Part shown: piece after piece, positions 20,291 through 30,979 of the stretch
Position numbering within the stretch: position 1 is the first letter of the stretch
Layout of the letters: each line of letters starts with the position of its first letter
Assembly (NCBI GenBank): GCA_030762935.1
Contig: CM060900.1
Location: forward strand, 393,193,632-393,257,631
Direction: 5' to 3'
DNA from: Hymenopus coronatus
Taxonomy: Eukaryota > Arthropoda > Insecta > Mantodea > Hymenopodidae
Length of the DNA: 64,000 bases
The notes under the pieces: generated by a model
Databases searched by the model: none
The model's input: the letters and a program-made list of their open reading frames with translations, nothing else
What the model was told of the DNA's origin: nothing
Program-made: the position numbers and the translations under genes

Positions 20291-20999
20291 ATGATTCAAT
20301 TAATTACCTGAAACAATAACAGAAGTCTTTATATATAAATAAAAAATCACTGCATTGATAATAACATGATTCATAATCCTACTAGTGTGCGTGGCTGATG
20401 AACATATCTATATCTTATGTTCCAATTCCACAATTTACAAAACAACAAAAATGATATAATATTGCAGGAAATGAAATGAAGTATTGATTATAAAATTCTT
20501 GTCTAAACTGTTTTATTGAGTGCTTTCTCCAAAATCATAAGAATTAATTGTTACTATAATCAGGCAACACTATGTAGCTCTTGTCTGATATATTTTAACT
20601 ACTTTTATTTCTGTTTTCCCTATTTCAGGATGCCCACAAAAAAATGTAAGAAATTAATCACAGACCTAAGTCAATCTCAGTATCCCTAAGTGAGTCTGTA
20701 AAATAATTAAAGCATTCAAACTCTTTAATAAGTGTGATGCAAATTTCGGTTCTCTGTGACACACTTTACATGTGACCAATGTTACAATTTTGTTTACTGC
20801 ATAAATGCAATCAAATAACTAGTAGGATGCAAAAAAAAAAGTTGGTAGCATCACTGCAACACTACACTGTACACTACACTGTATCAGCTTACAGAAAACA
20901 TGTTTGCAGAGTACTTATTACTTTTTTCAGACTACTTTTAGTGTATAATTGTGACCCACATTACAATCTCTACCAGGTTTGCTTCTGCTGTTTTTACAG

Positions 21000-22128
21000 A
21001 GATAACCTTTGCTGCAACCAACCTGTAAATCACTGTAATAGCAGAAAACTAGGTACTCTATAATATAACACAAAAATAGTACACTTACCTTTGTATTTCT
21101 GTTGCCACTTCAATTAAAGGTAGATATGACAGGTTCACAGCTACAAACTGTAAGGTATTCTTTCAGCGCCAGCCATGTTGTCAACAATCGTTTTCCAGGG
21201 AATGTCATTATTGCTGTATCTAACATACTTTAATACACTATTGAAAAGCCATGAGACAAAGAGAGATACTGAAGTTTTGAATTCTCCCTGCAGTGTCCAT
21301 ATTTTCATAGAATTGCCCCATTACATATTTGTATTGACAGTACCAGAAAAGACATCTACCATGGTCAAGGGATAACATGCTAGCTGGTTCCAAAGGTTGT
21401 GGGTTCAAAGCCAGAAGAGGGTGATGGGAGCTTTTGGAGCATTAGGATCCTTAGCATGATTTCTTTCGAAGAGAAGTAAACCCAGTGGTCCTGTGTCATA
21501 GATTTATAGCATATAAGAGAACCTCAAGACTAATCAAGAGACCTCTGAGCAAAATTAAGCAGTCTTTCACATCCATTATAGAATGAGATGCTGAGAATTA
21601 CTACAGTTAAATAACATACATAAAGAAAATTCAAATTTCATTTCAGTACCAGAAAACATGTTTTATAATAATGATTCATTTCATTATTTAACAAATGATA
21701 TTTTCCTTTCCCCTCAAATAGTTGTTTATGTTCCCTATGTAAAATCCTCATGCCACCACAGTATGGAAATCAGTGTTCTATATCTTGGACAGACAATGCC
21801 AATTATAGTATTCTGTAAGCCTCAGAAAAGAATGTTCATAAGGAGTAGCGAAGGTCATGACACTCAATTCTGCCCATGACTGCTCTACATAGCCTGCCAG
21901 AATTTATTTTTCACTAATCTGGGTATAGGTACACATATATTGTTCTATGATGAAGCACTGTAAAATGTACATATCACTTTTGTACACTAACTATGAATAC
22001 AGCTGAAGATCTTATACCCATCAAATGGGTTGACAGGAGGAATTAAAGCCTAATAATTGTGCAATATTTTAGTATTCATGGTCTACTAATATGGTATGCA
22101 CAATATACAAAATCAGCTAATGAAGCAT

Positions 22129-22130
<2 letters not shown>
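21000..22130. other. AT-rich DNA, possible decayed tRNA-like SINE near 21370
   Basis: No gene is supported. At 21375-21410 the plus strand has GCTAGCTGG and GTGGGTTCAAAGCC, which could be a worn A/B box pair of another SINE family. On the minus strand the downstream region of the zinc-finger gene includes ATTAAA (22128-22133) and AATAAA (21903-21908), possible polyadenylation signals about 235 and 460 bases past the stop. Confidence 0.35.
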
Positions 22131-22212
<82 letters not shown>

Positions 22213-22219
22213 GTAATAA
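22131..22219. repeat. (AAT)n microsatellite
   Basis: About 27 consecutive AAT units, with one interruption near the right end (AATAGTAAT). It lies downstream of the zinc-finger stop codon. Confidence 0.98.
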
Positions 22220-22366
22220 AGGAACATTCCACACAATTAGCACAACAAATCTGTGTTAAAATAGCAAAATAAAAGCCTTTTATAAAATTTTCTATTTACA
22301 CTATGTGCTGTCCACTACTTTTTGTGCTGTCTTGCAGCACTTTCATAACTAAAACAAAATAATTTT

Positions 22367-23234
22367 TTAAGGTAATATACTCTGTACCTCTGATAATTTC
22401 ATTACTGATATTGTTCCACCATGGTGCACTCTTATATGTTTGTTAAGACGGCTTCTTTGTACATATGATTTATCACACATTAAACATGCAAATGGTTTCT
22501 CATTTCGGTGAATCATGAGATGACGTTTAAGTACAATTCGTAATGCAAAGCGCTTATTACATTCTGGGCAGGAAAAAGGCTTTTCCCCCGTATGGACCCT
22601 AGTGTGAATAATGAGATCTCGGTTATGTAGGAAATTTTTATCACAGTAGCTACAAGTGTAAGGCTTATCACCAATGTGTGTCCGAATGTGTTCTTTGAGA
22701 TGGCAACTCTGCACAAACGTCTTGCCACAAATAGAACATGCATGTGGCCGCTCACCAGTATGTGTTTTTGAATGATCAAGCATGTTGTGCTTCTGTGCAA
22801 ACATCTTTCTACATACTGGACAGCTGTAAGGCTTCTGTCCACTGTGTGTCATCATATGTGCCTTGCGCTGACCACTTTGTACAAAACGTTTATCACAAAT
22901 AGTACAGGCAAATGGTTTCTCACCAGTGTGAATTCTTTGGTGTTTTTTTAAGTCTCCTTTATGCAAAAAGCTTTTGCCACAAGCACATGCATGAGGCTTC
23001 TCTCTACTTTCATGACTACAAAGTTTCATCCCAGGCACCACTATTCTTCCACATTGTTCACACTTGATAACTTCAGTACATATGGTCACATGACTCCCAC
23101 GATATGCTCTTTTTCTGTCCTTTTTTGCTCTACTAGAACCAAAGCTGGGTTCAGTAACATTGGATTCTGCTGTAGCTTCATCTGCCTCTGATTTCTCTAA
23201 TTTTTTCAGAAGATTATCTGAACCATTGCCAGTC
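22367..23234 (-). CDS. C2H2 zinc-finger gene, last visible exon (seven fingers)
   Basis: This exon is 868 bases long, opens after an acceptor (TATTTTACAG) at 23235 and ends with a stop. It encodes an acidic/basic linker, then KCEQCGR with a later Cys-Ser-His, then seven C2H2 fingers joined by TGEKP-type linkers: CACGKSF (unusual C-x-C), [40 protein letters not shown] and CLMCDKSY. Tandem C2H2 fingers bind DNA, so a nuclear transcription-factor-like role is inferred. Phase joins the upstream exon exactly (AG|G gives Arg). The last finger is followed by 22 residues. A possible donor (AGAG|GTACAG) near the stop means a further exon is not excluded. The gene cannot be assigned to a named family. 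Confidence 0.9.
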
Positions 23235-23369
23235 CTGTAAAATAAGAAGCAATACTAAAATAAATGTTTGCAAAATTGGTAATCCAACATTTTTTTCTCA
23301 TTTATATACACCTTTATTTGTTGACAAATTTTATTTTTGCTTTAATTTTCATTGATAAAAGAGCTTTGA

Positions 23370-24130
23370 GACTGGTTCATAATTACCCAAGAATGGAAAC
23401 CAGAACAGAAATGAGAACAAGATACAAAACAGCGTGCAACATTTTGGTTCACAATATCCTGGCAAGAAGAACAGGAATGTTTATTTTTGCATAGTCAATT
23501 TTCAGCACTGAGATGCTATTTGTTTGTAATTGGCCAAATGATGATAATCTTTCAACTGTTTCCATTTCACACAACATAATGCAGATTGGCCAACATAAGT
23601 ATTTGATAGAAAACATTTTTTAAATGAAGACTCATTAATATTTCTAATTCATCTAGATTTACAAGCTTCATTTGTATATTAATAGCATATTTTAAGGCTA
23701 AGTTTGTTGTTCTTTGCAACTTTTGACAAAATAATCAGTTTTTAGGTGCATATGTGCAAACTATAAATGACATTATGAACTAGAAGAGCCAGCATTCACT
23801 AGATTTGAGGGGGTTAGGAATACGCTATTTTTGCTAGAATTTCTTTCACTTTTATTTTTCCAGCTTGCAATTACAGAGATCTCTAATGGGTGTTTCATGT
23901 CACAGATGCCTTGAACAATTTCTATACATAAGAGTCTAATTTGAACAATATAGATCTAATATGCCCTGCCCAGAAACGAGAACAAGAGACTTAAAGGTGA
24001 CTATGAATTTTTTCATTCCTGAGACACAGGAAGCTCACTGCTAATTTTGAACACTTGCCACTATAATACATGTATTTTAATTTTGTCCTTCTAGTTCTGG
24101 TTACCATTCTTGATTATTGAGAAGCAACCA
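23370..24130. repeat. Intronic interspersed repeat, copy 1
   Basis: This stretch aligns with 33770-35010 in the same orientation. Shared parts include GGTTCACAATATCCTGG against AGTTCACAATACCCTTG, then AGAAGAGCCAGCATTCA against AGAAGAACCAGCACTCA, and GGGTGTTTCATGTCACA against TGGTTGTTTCATGCCACA. Identity appears to be around 70%. There is no coding potential, and the class is unknown. It lies in the intron between the exons at 25586 and 23234. Confidence 0.6.
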
Positions 24131-25466
24131 TTACAATGAATGCATTAAGTTGATGATTTTTAAGATTTAATATTCATATTTAGGCTATTCATTACAGCAA
24201 CTGTATGATCAATTTGGATAGATGTGGGGAAGAGGAAAATTTTCCAAAAGTTATAATTAATTTACTATGAACCATGTTCCTTCAGGATTTTCCAAATTTC
24301 TGATCTTACTGTACAGTATAAGAGAGAAATATTACTAAAATTAAAAGCAACCAAAGTTGCTGGCATTAGGAATATTTGATTTATTGAACTTTATTAATTA
24401 CACACAAAATAAAATTGCTTAAATGCTGTGTCTCTCTTTTAAGATATTAGTTTTATAGCACATTTATTTCACATTCTACATTCACAATTTAGCACAAATA
24501 AACAAAATTTGGGATTCACCATGGATAGTTTTCAAAATATTGCTATAAAATACTTAAGCTTGTTACTCTGAATGTGCAGATCTACAATGACACTCTCTGC
24601 TTTACAGTACTTGCTGCAACTCTAGCAATAAGCAAAACAAATTGTACAAGCATAGTCGAGGGAGGCACCCTAAGCTTAGGTTTAGAATATTTGCTTCCTA
24701 CCAAAAAATAAAAATAAAAAGAGCCTATTAAGATTACAGTTCAATGACTCGCAATTGGTAGTTCATGCAGCATCATTGAAAACTTGCTTAACAGACATTG
24801 TTGGCTTCACATGCTTATATTAATTACCAATCTGAATATATTTATTGTTTAACATAACTTTGAAATTGATACTGCATGGAGAATGTACAAAACAATGCTT
24901 TAAGATATATTAATGTTAATAGTTATTTTGTTTGCAGTTCTTGCAATGCTGTAGCAAGCAAATCAGCCTTTTAAGATCCCTATCACACATATCCGATTGT
25001 TGTTTTTTTCCTTGATGTTAAACACCATTGTGTACTCTGAATGAAAGTAACTTACTCTATTTATCTACTCAATAAAAGTTAAGGCTGTATTACAAGAAAT
25101 CAAACTGATGGTCAAGGAAATTAAAAGCATAGTTTATGCTATGAAGCACTAATGCTATGAGAAACCAATAGATGCTAACCAAAATAACAATTATTTTTTG
25201 GCAGAATGTATTGCCAATCTTCACAAGCACCAAGTTGTTTGACCTGTGGTCACCTTGCAATTAATTTATGGCACTGCGTTTAACTGAATCAGAACAGCCA
25301 CCAGCTCACAGACCAAAGTTGTTAACCAGCAATCATAATAGTAAAATTGAGTTTAAAAATATCAATGTACACTGTATATACAGTAGTATAAAATTATAAT
25401 TTTTACATAAACAAAATAAACATTAGTTATTTTCAAAATAAATTACTCAAATTATCATTTTTGGCA

Positions 25467-25508
<42 letters not shown>

Positions 25509-25580
25509 TTATTTATTTTTTTTTAAATATGAAGATAATCTGCCTTTGTGTATCCATTAAAGATATTTCATGTTTCCAAA
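24131..25580. other. Intron of zinc-finger gene, no further feature but a (TA)n run
   Basis: AT-rich intronic DNA with no coding or repeat structure that I can support, except an alternating TA run at about 25471-25504 followed by TTTATTTATTTA. Confidence 0.6.
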
Positions 25581-25585
25581 AATAC

Positions 25586-25644
25586 CTTGTGCTGCTGATA
25601 TCTTCCAGAGGATCATTAGATGTCTTGCTGAAATGCACTTGTTC
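25586..25644 (-). CDS. Zinc-finger gene, internal exon (59 bases)
   Basis: The acceptor TTTGTTTGCAG precedes 25644 and the donor AAG|GTATTT follows 25586. The exon encodes EQVHFSKTSNDPLEDISST plus two bases of the next codon. It starts in phase 0, matching the end of the exon at 32775, and ends with AG, which the G at 23234 completes. The open frame and matching phases on both sides support it. It is too short to be found by length alone. Confidence 0.85.
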
Positions 25645-26224
25645 CTGCAAACAAAATAATATTTTTATTCTAAGTTAAATATAGACATTTTCAACTGAAC
25701 TAAATAAATAAATAACATTTTCTGACCCATCCTGTTTCAAAAATGACTAATTAGATACTTTGCTCAAAACACTGTTGCAGAGCATAATTTTGTTATAAGA
25801 GGGAGGCTGTAATTAGGTAATTTTGTCCATTATTGGTCCAAGAAGAAAAGTCACTTGCTACCTTGGCACTACAAGCTTTCATTTGGATGTGTGGCTGAAC
25901 TAGTGGAAATCTGCTTGGAACCAGAAAGTATACCTTTGTCAGCAAATGGGGGGACCTTAAAATATTGTGAATCAGAATAGCAGTTATATTGGAGGAATGA
26001 AAAACAATATAAGAAGAGAAATTTATGAAATTTCGGAAGAAAGATTAATGAGTTTGATGCAAATATTCTTAAAAGATCTGAGAGATACGTGATAGCATGA
26101 GGACATTTTTTTTCTAAAATCTTCTATGATGAAGGTATATGGTTATTGTAGTTAAAATTTTCATGAGAAATCTGTAGACAAGGATTCAAGGTTTGGATAG
26201 GAAGAGTCAGACTGAAAAATTCAA

Positions 26225-26305
26225 TGCCATAGCCAGGATTTGAACCACAGATCTCCCAATCTCTAGCAGGTTGCTCTGCCCTGAGCTACCATGGCAACAT
26301 ACTGG
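26225..26305 (-). mobile_element. Possible tRNA-like SINE fragment
   Basis: The minus strand reads GGTAGCTCAGGGCAGAGCAA (A-box region) and, about 35 bases later, GTGGTTCAAATCCTGG (B-box region). The spacing and motifs are those of a tRNA promoter, but the cloverleaf is not convincing, so a SINE head is more likely than a functional tRNA. It differs from the SINE family at 81-323. Confidence 0.5.
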
Positions 26306-27624
26306 CATAGCATTGGATTTCTCAACTGACTTGCATGTTTCCCGGTAAACCACAAGGTGATCTCAAATTATTTTGAGATAACAACCCCAATGGCGACTTA
26401 CAATATTGTAAGAACTTTAGACCCAGGATTCATAATATAGCCAACTGTTATGTTCAATTATTAAAAAGGATTTAAGATGTTATAAATATCCCACTCTGCC
26501 TGCAAACAGTGTGCATTCTTGCTCGGCCAGCCATGCTTCCAAAAGAAGGCTGTACAGTACACTAGTATTAAGAGCATCTATTTCTACAGAACTTGGAGGA
26601 GCATGTGAGCTATACCACCAATACAAACCTCACCAAATCATGGATAAATGATATTACATTATCCATAAACTTCATCCACGTGTCAAATTCATTGGGCACA
26701 AGAATCCCAGACTTTGATTTCCCACCTTTTAGTTTCTAGCTAATTCTACAGAGTGGTCCATGTCATTCTCTAAATCCTTGATGGAATGTGTGCCTCATGA
26801 TGGAGTTTTCTACAGTGTACATTTCAACCAGTCTCTCTCTTTCTCTGCCTTTAAGGGGATTCAATTCTTTATTCACCTTAGAAATTGATACAATTTATGG
26901 TTTCGTCAAAATGTAACTTACACACTATGTACAATATATATATATAAGTAATAGTCATTATTAATTCTTTCATTTTATTTCCAATTAGAAGAAGTAACTG
27001 ATAACTACTCCTTAGTTGCCTATAAACTCTGTTGACATATGTATTGATGTATGTATTAATTGAAAACTGAGGTTTAATATGTCACCACAAAAATTAATAT
27101 TACAACAAAGAATCTATCTTGTGAAGCATTACTCCAGAAAGAAGAATTGTGAATGAGTGCAATGATATTTTGCAATGAAATTTCCTGTTACACACAAGAC
27201 ACCTCCTAAATGGTCAGTTAAGTGGAGTCAGTTCTGTCTGCTTGGAAATCTCTCCACTGCCTCTCACAAGAAACAGGTGTTTCAAAAAAACAGCACCAAT
27301 TCTTAATGAAACAGCCTAGAAATAATATGAGCCACATTTTTGTAACTGGAATTTACAAAGTATGGCTGAAGGCATAGTGAATCCTAAATATATTATTTTC
27401 AGTAATGAAGGATGGATTCACTTATGCCATATTATAGCACAGAACTACAATACTGGAGTACAAAAAATCTTCATTTCATGCATGCAACTCCTTTATATGA
27501 TGAGAAGATTGGTGTATGGCACATAACCACTACTTTTCTTGACAATATAACAGTGAAAGTTGTAGGATACAAAAGTTATATAACATCAAGTGTTAAGGGG
27601 ACTCTAGTAGGATCCAGTTACATA

Positions 27625-28400
27625 TGAGGGCTGATCAACAAACACTGAGACTGATTTTTTCTTGTAGCTTTCGTGGTAAGTTTCCTATCTGTACCATGAA
27701 TATTTGAAAAGAATAAGTTTTTATTATATTTTCCATAGGTATCAACACTTTTGTATCGGTAGGTTGCTAGTAATGCACCAGCTTGTAGACCCTACTTGTA
27801 TTTTGCATACCACAAAATGGAGATGACATGAGAGGAACAGTATTGTACAATAAAATTCTGTTTTTGCTTAAACCATTCAGCCACTGAAACATACAAAAAG
27901 CTGCAATATGCATGCAGAGATACACTACCACATGCAACAGAGTATAGGTGGTTTAAGGACTTCAACGATGGCCGACTTGTCTGTGTTAAGCAAGGTGGGC
28001 CTAGTGTTTTGTCTTCTGTGTGAATGAAGTCAGCATCAACAAGCTTCTGTGATTGTCCATGAGGGTTGGTGCAATGCATTATGTAACCACAATGAAGTGC
28101 TGAGATTTTCATATGGCAGTGTCTTTATGATTATGCACCCTGCGATTCGGTTTTATTCCCACCACCAATCGGGGCGTGCAATTTGAGTACTTTGAAGCAG
28201 CACTCAGGTAAAGTGAGGTGATCCTCAAGGACCTGACAAAGAATGGTCTGTGCCATGTGTTTGCGGACTAAAAGAGACACTATAAAAGGTACATTGAAGT
28301 AGGAGGGGATTACTTTGAAACAGATCATCTAAGCAACGAAATGGAGCAATAAACATCTGCAGGGAGGGGGCAGTCTGAGTCTTTGTTGATCAGCCTTTGT
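27625..28400 (+). mobile_element. Mariner-like element, internally deleted
   Basis: Inverted ends are AGGGCTGATCAACAAACACT (27627-27646) and the complement of 28372-28398, AAGGCTGATCAACAAAGACT. TA dinucleotides flank it at 27623-27624 and 28401-28402. The plus strand still shows the mariner N-terminus (EEQYCTIKFCF, ATETYKKLQYACRD, YRWFKDFNDGR) and the C-terminus (APCDSVLF, GDYFETDHL type), but the catalytic middle is missing. At 776 bp it is well below the roughly 1.3 kb of complete mariners. Several stops are present. Confidence 0.82.
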
Positions 28401-28750
28401 TAAAGTGATGAAACTGCAAAAATAACTTCACAGTCCTGCATCATTTAATTTAAAGTAAATATTTGTAGGCATGGTTATTAGCAGAAGATTATGGCATTCT
28501 AGATCCCCTAATTTTTCAGCCTGTTAATTTTATATATTGGGAAGTGTATAAAATAAAATACAAGCACCACTGCATACAATCCATGAATTAAGACAGTATT
28601 GCGCAAGAAATCTGTAAAATTACACTAAACAAACTTGGCTAATTTTCTTCAAAGCTACTAGGAAGGTGCTACAGCAGAACATTTTCAATGCCTTCTTACA
28701 GTCAATTTTGGTAAATTATATGAAAACTGTAACAGAAAACAAGCAAATAT

Positions 28751-28774
28751 TTATTTATTTATTTATTTATTTAT
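28751..28774. repeat. (TTTA)n tail of inverted LINE
   Basis: Six TTAT units directly next to the left target duplication. On the minus strand this is the (AAAT)n 3' tail of the element. Confidence 0.9.
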
Positions 28775-28860
28775 GCTAAGCATTATACAGGTGAATATGA
28801 TCGGTGTTCAGCCCTGGCTCTTTACCGGTCATACTCATATTTTACAATAGTTTATTAATT

Positions 28861-29601
28861 CTAGTTTATTACACCATTTTGTCTATTTACTGTCCATATC
28901 CATTTATTTTTCACTTTGCATAAGAATTGTCCAATCTTCTTACTATCTTTTTGAAACATTTCAACTACTACTACATTTCTATCTATTTTAAACCATTTCT
29001 TATTAATATACTTTTTTCTCCAAATTTCAGTTCCTTTACATTTAAATAAAATGTGTTCTATATCTTCATTTCCGCCACATATAGGACATTGATTTTGTGG
29101 AATACCTTTCCTTAGACCTTTTAATCTCCATACTCCTGCTTTCAGCCATGCAATACCTTCTCGCTCATCTTTATTTGTCACATCAATGTACTTTTCCCTT
29201 CCCCATGAGACTTTCATTGGTATATAGAAAACTAAAGATCTCTTTTCAGTTATTTCACTAAATATTTTTTGTATTTCTATATCCTCAAATCTTTTCCTTG
29301 CCAACTTCCAGAAGTTATTCACATTATTTTCTCTTCTTCTCCACATTTCCCCTAACCCACTACTTTCCAGGTTATTTCGAAGACAGTCTACCCATCCCTT
29401 GTTCTTTAAACTTTTCTCTTGATATACTAAACACTGTTTTAACAAATTCCTTTCTTCCAATTTCAATATCCTATGCCAAAATTTCAATGCCCTTTCCATA
29501 ATCTTTCCCTTACTTGCCACTCTACCCAGCTCTATTTGTGCTACCTGCCTAACAGTTGCATTTGGTAACCCCAGTATTTCTTTGCAAAATTTCCTATGCA
29601 C
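28861..29601 (-). pseudogene. LINE ORF2 C-terminal part (sense half of inverted LINE)
   Basis: An uninterrupted 246-codon frame begins inside the protein at GIDEVHRKFCKEILGLP, about 29612. It is the region downstream of RT: KFWHRILKLEERN, NNFWKLARKRFEDI, GIAWLKAGVWRLKGLR, then a zinc-binding motif CPICGGNEDIEHILFKC. The frame ends with a stop at 28861 and the 3' UTR follows. The frame is intact, which suggests a fairly recent insertion. The start is set by the inversion junction, not by an initiation codon. Confidence 0.85.
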
Positions 29602-29695
29602 CTCATCTATGCCTGTGTGCTAAGCCAGCAGTGATAGAGGAAGGTTGTGTTTTGAGAGGTGCTCCTGCGGTGAAGGAAGAAGGATCTAAGTCACG

Positions 29696-30979
29696 ATGGG
29701 AGTGGACATTACAGTGTATAGAGCAAGAATTGGACAGTTTAGAAAAGTAAAATTGGTGAATAGTAAACACAGTTTTGGAGAGAAGATGACAAACATATTG
29801 GTTTTAGCAAGTGTTATAACTTTGTTGCTAGTGATTGGAGGAATTGAGGTAAACCCCGGCCCTGCAGATATAATAACAATGCTGGAAAACCTGACTGAGA
29901 AAATGAACAAAATAGAAGGTATGGAACAACGAATAGGTAAACAATTGGAAAAGATGGCAACAGATATCAAAGAAGATGTTAGAGTTGAGGTGCAGGAAGC
30001 AAGAAGGGAAGTTGAAATGGTTAAGGAAAGAATGGAAAGATTGGAAGAAAGGGAGAGAAGATTTAATTTAGTGTTCACAGGAGTTAAGGAAAGAAGGTAT
30101 AAATGGCCAGCAGAAGAGATATTAGAAATAACGAAGGAAAAGCTGAATTTGGAATTGTACAGATGGGAAATTATTGAAGCTTATCGAGTTGGAAGACAAC
30201 TTGGCAAGAGAACAATTATAGTGAAATTTGCAACAGCCCAATTAGTACATGAAGTACTTAAAAGAGCCAAGAAATTAAAAGGAACAGACATTTTTATTAA
30301 TAAAGATTTATCACCTAAGAAGAGAGCTCTGCAAAGAAATTTGGTACAAAAAATGAAAGAAGCAAGAGCCCAGGGAAGAAGAGCTTATATTAGAAATTTC
30401 CAATTGTGGATTGACGGAGAAAAGACATCGCATCTGGACAAGAAGGAGCTAAGAGAACCCCAATCAGGCACAGAGGAAATTACTCAGCAAATGTCAACGC
30501 CAACTTTAGGAAGCACAACAGGAAGATCAAAGTCCAAACAAAAAGGAATGGATGTGGGTGAAGACAGTGAAAGTGTGTGTTGGAACCGAAATCTGCCTGT
30601 CAGCATGGATATGAGGACGGCATATGCAGATAGGACGTCATCCAACTTGCCTACGAGAGAAATAACAGCTGACGAAGAAATGACGTCAACAGAGGAAGCA
30701 ACAGGAGGAGGAGCCACCAGAGTGACGTCACCTAGGAAAATAGTGTCACCGAGAAGAGGGGAAGTAATAGCCGCACGTAATTTGGCTGCGAAGGGAAAGA
30801 AGGCGTGGCAACAGAGTAGCGGGGAAAATACAGAAGGGGAAGAAGACAACATCATATCATCTGAACATGGCAGCGTGCTAGTTTTAGATAGAAATAAAAC
30901 TATTTCTTCCCGAGAAGGGATACAATTAAGGAGTAAAAGAACTCTAGAAACATTTAGATTTAGATTAGGCTCACAATAG
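29696..30979 (+). pseudogene. LINE ORF1 with N-terminal 2A-like sequence
   Basis: This open frame of 427 codons has ATG at 29696 and a second ATG at 29786. From the second start, a hydrophobic stretch (MTNILVLASVITLLLVI) ends in GGIEVNPGP, close to the 2A consensus D-x-E-x-NPGP but with Gly for Asp. A coiled coil follows (MLENLTEKMNKIEGMEQRI; KEDVRVEVQEARREVEMVKE), then a globular part with RRFNLVFTGVKE, EAYRVGRQLGKRTIIVKF and FINKDLSPKKRALQ, as in L1-like ORF1 proteins that bind RNA and act as chaperones. The last third is low-complexity and Thr/Ser/Glu-rich. The stop is a single TAG; ORF2 follows in the same frame. It is listed as a pseudogene because the element is inverted. Confidence 0.8.

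Larger units (their letters stand above)
17565..20967. mobile_element. Candidate DNA transposon with repeated GACCCACATTACA boxes
   Basis: A decayed minus-strand gene (17990-20290) is bracketed by copies of a 13-base box GAYCCACATTAYA. Copies lie at 17565-17577, 17771-17783, 17951-17963, 17974-17986 and 20953-20965, all in the same orientation. Repeated subterminal boxes on both sides of a transposase-like gene are typical of transposase-binding sites, so I infer a transposon about 3.4 kb or longer. I could not find terminal inverted repeats or a target duplication. Confidence 0.5.

Noticed and set aside
17565..20967. CRISPR-like array from the repeated GACCCACATTACA boxes
   Set aside because: Spacing is irregular (23 to about 3000 bases) and the setting is eukaryotic; transposon subterminal boxes are more likely.
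21903..22133. Firm polyadenylation site for the zinc-finger gene
   Set aside because: AATAAA and ATTAAA hexamers are expected by chance in such AT-rich DNA; without RNA evidence they are only noted.
22131..22219. Poly-Asn protein
   Set aside because: It is a translated (AAT)n microsatellite with no flanking domain.
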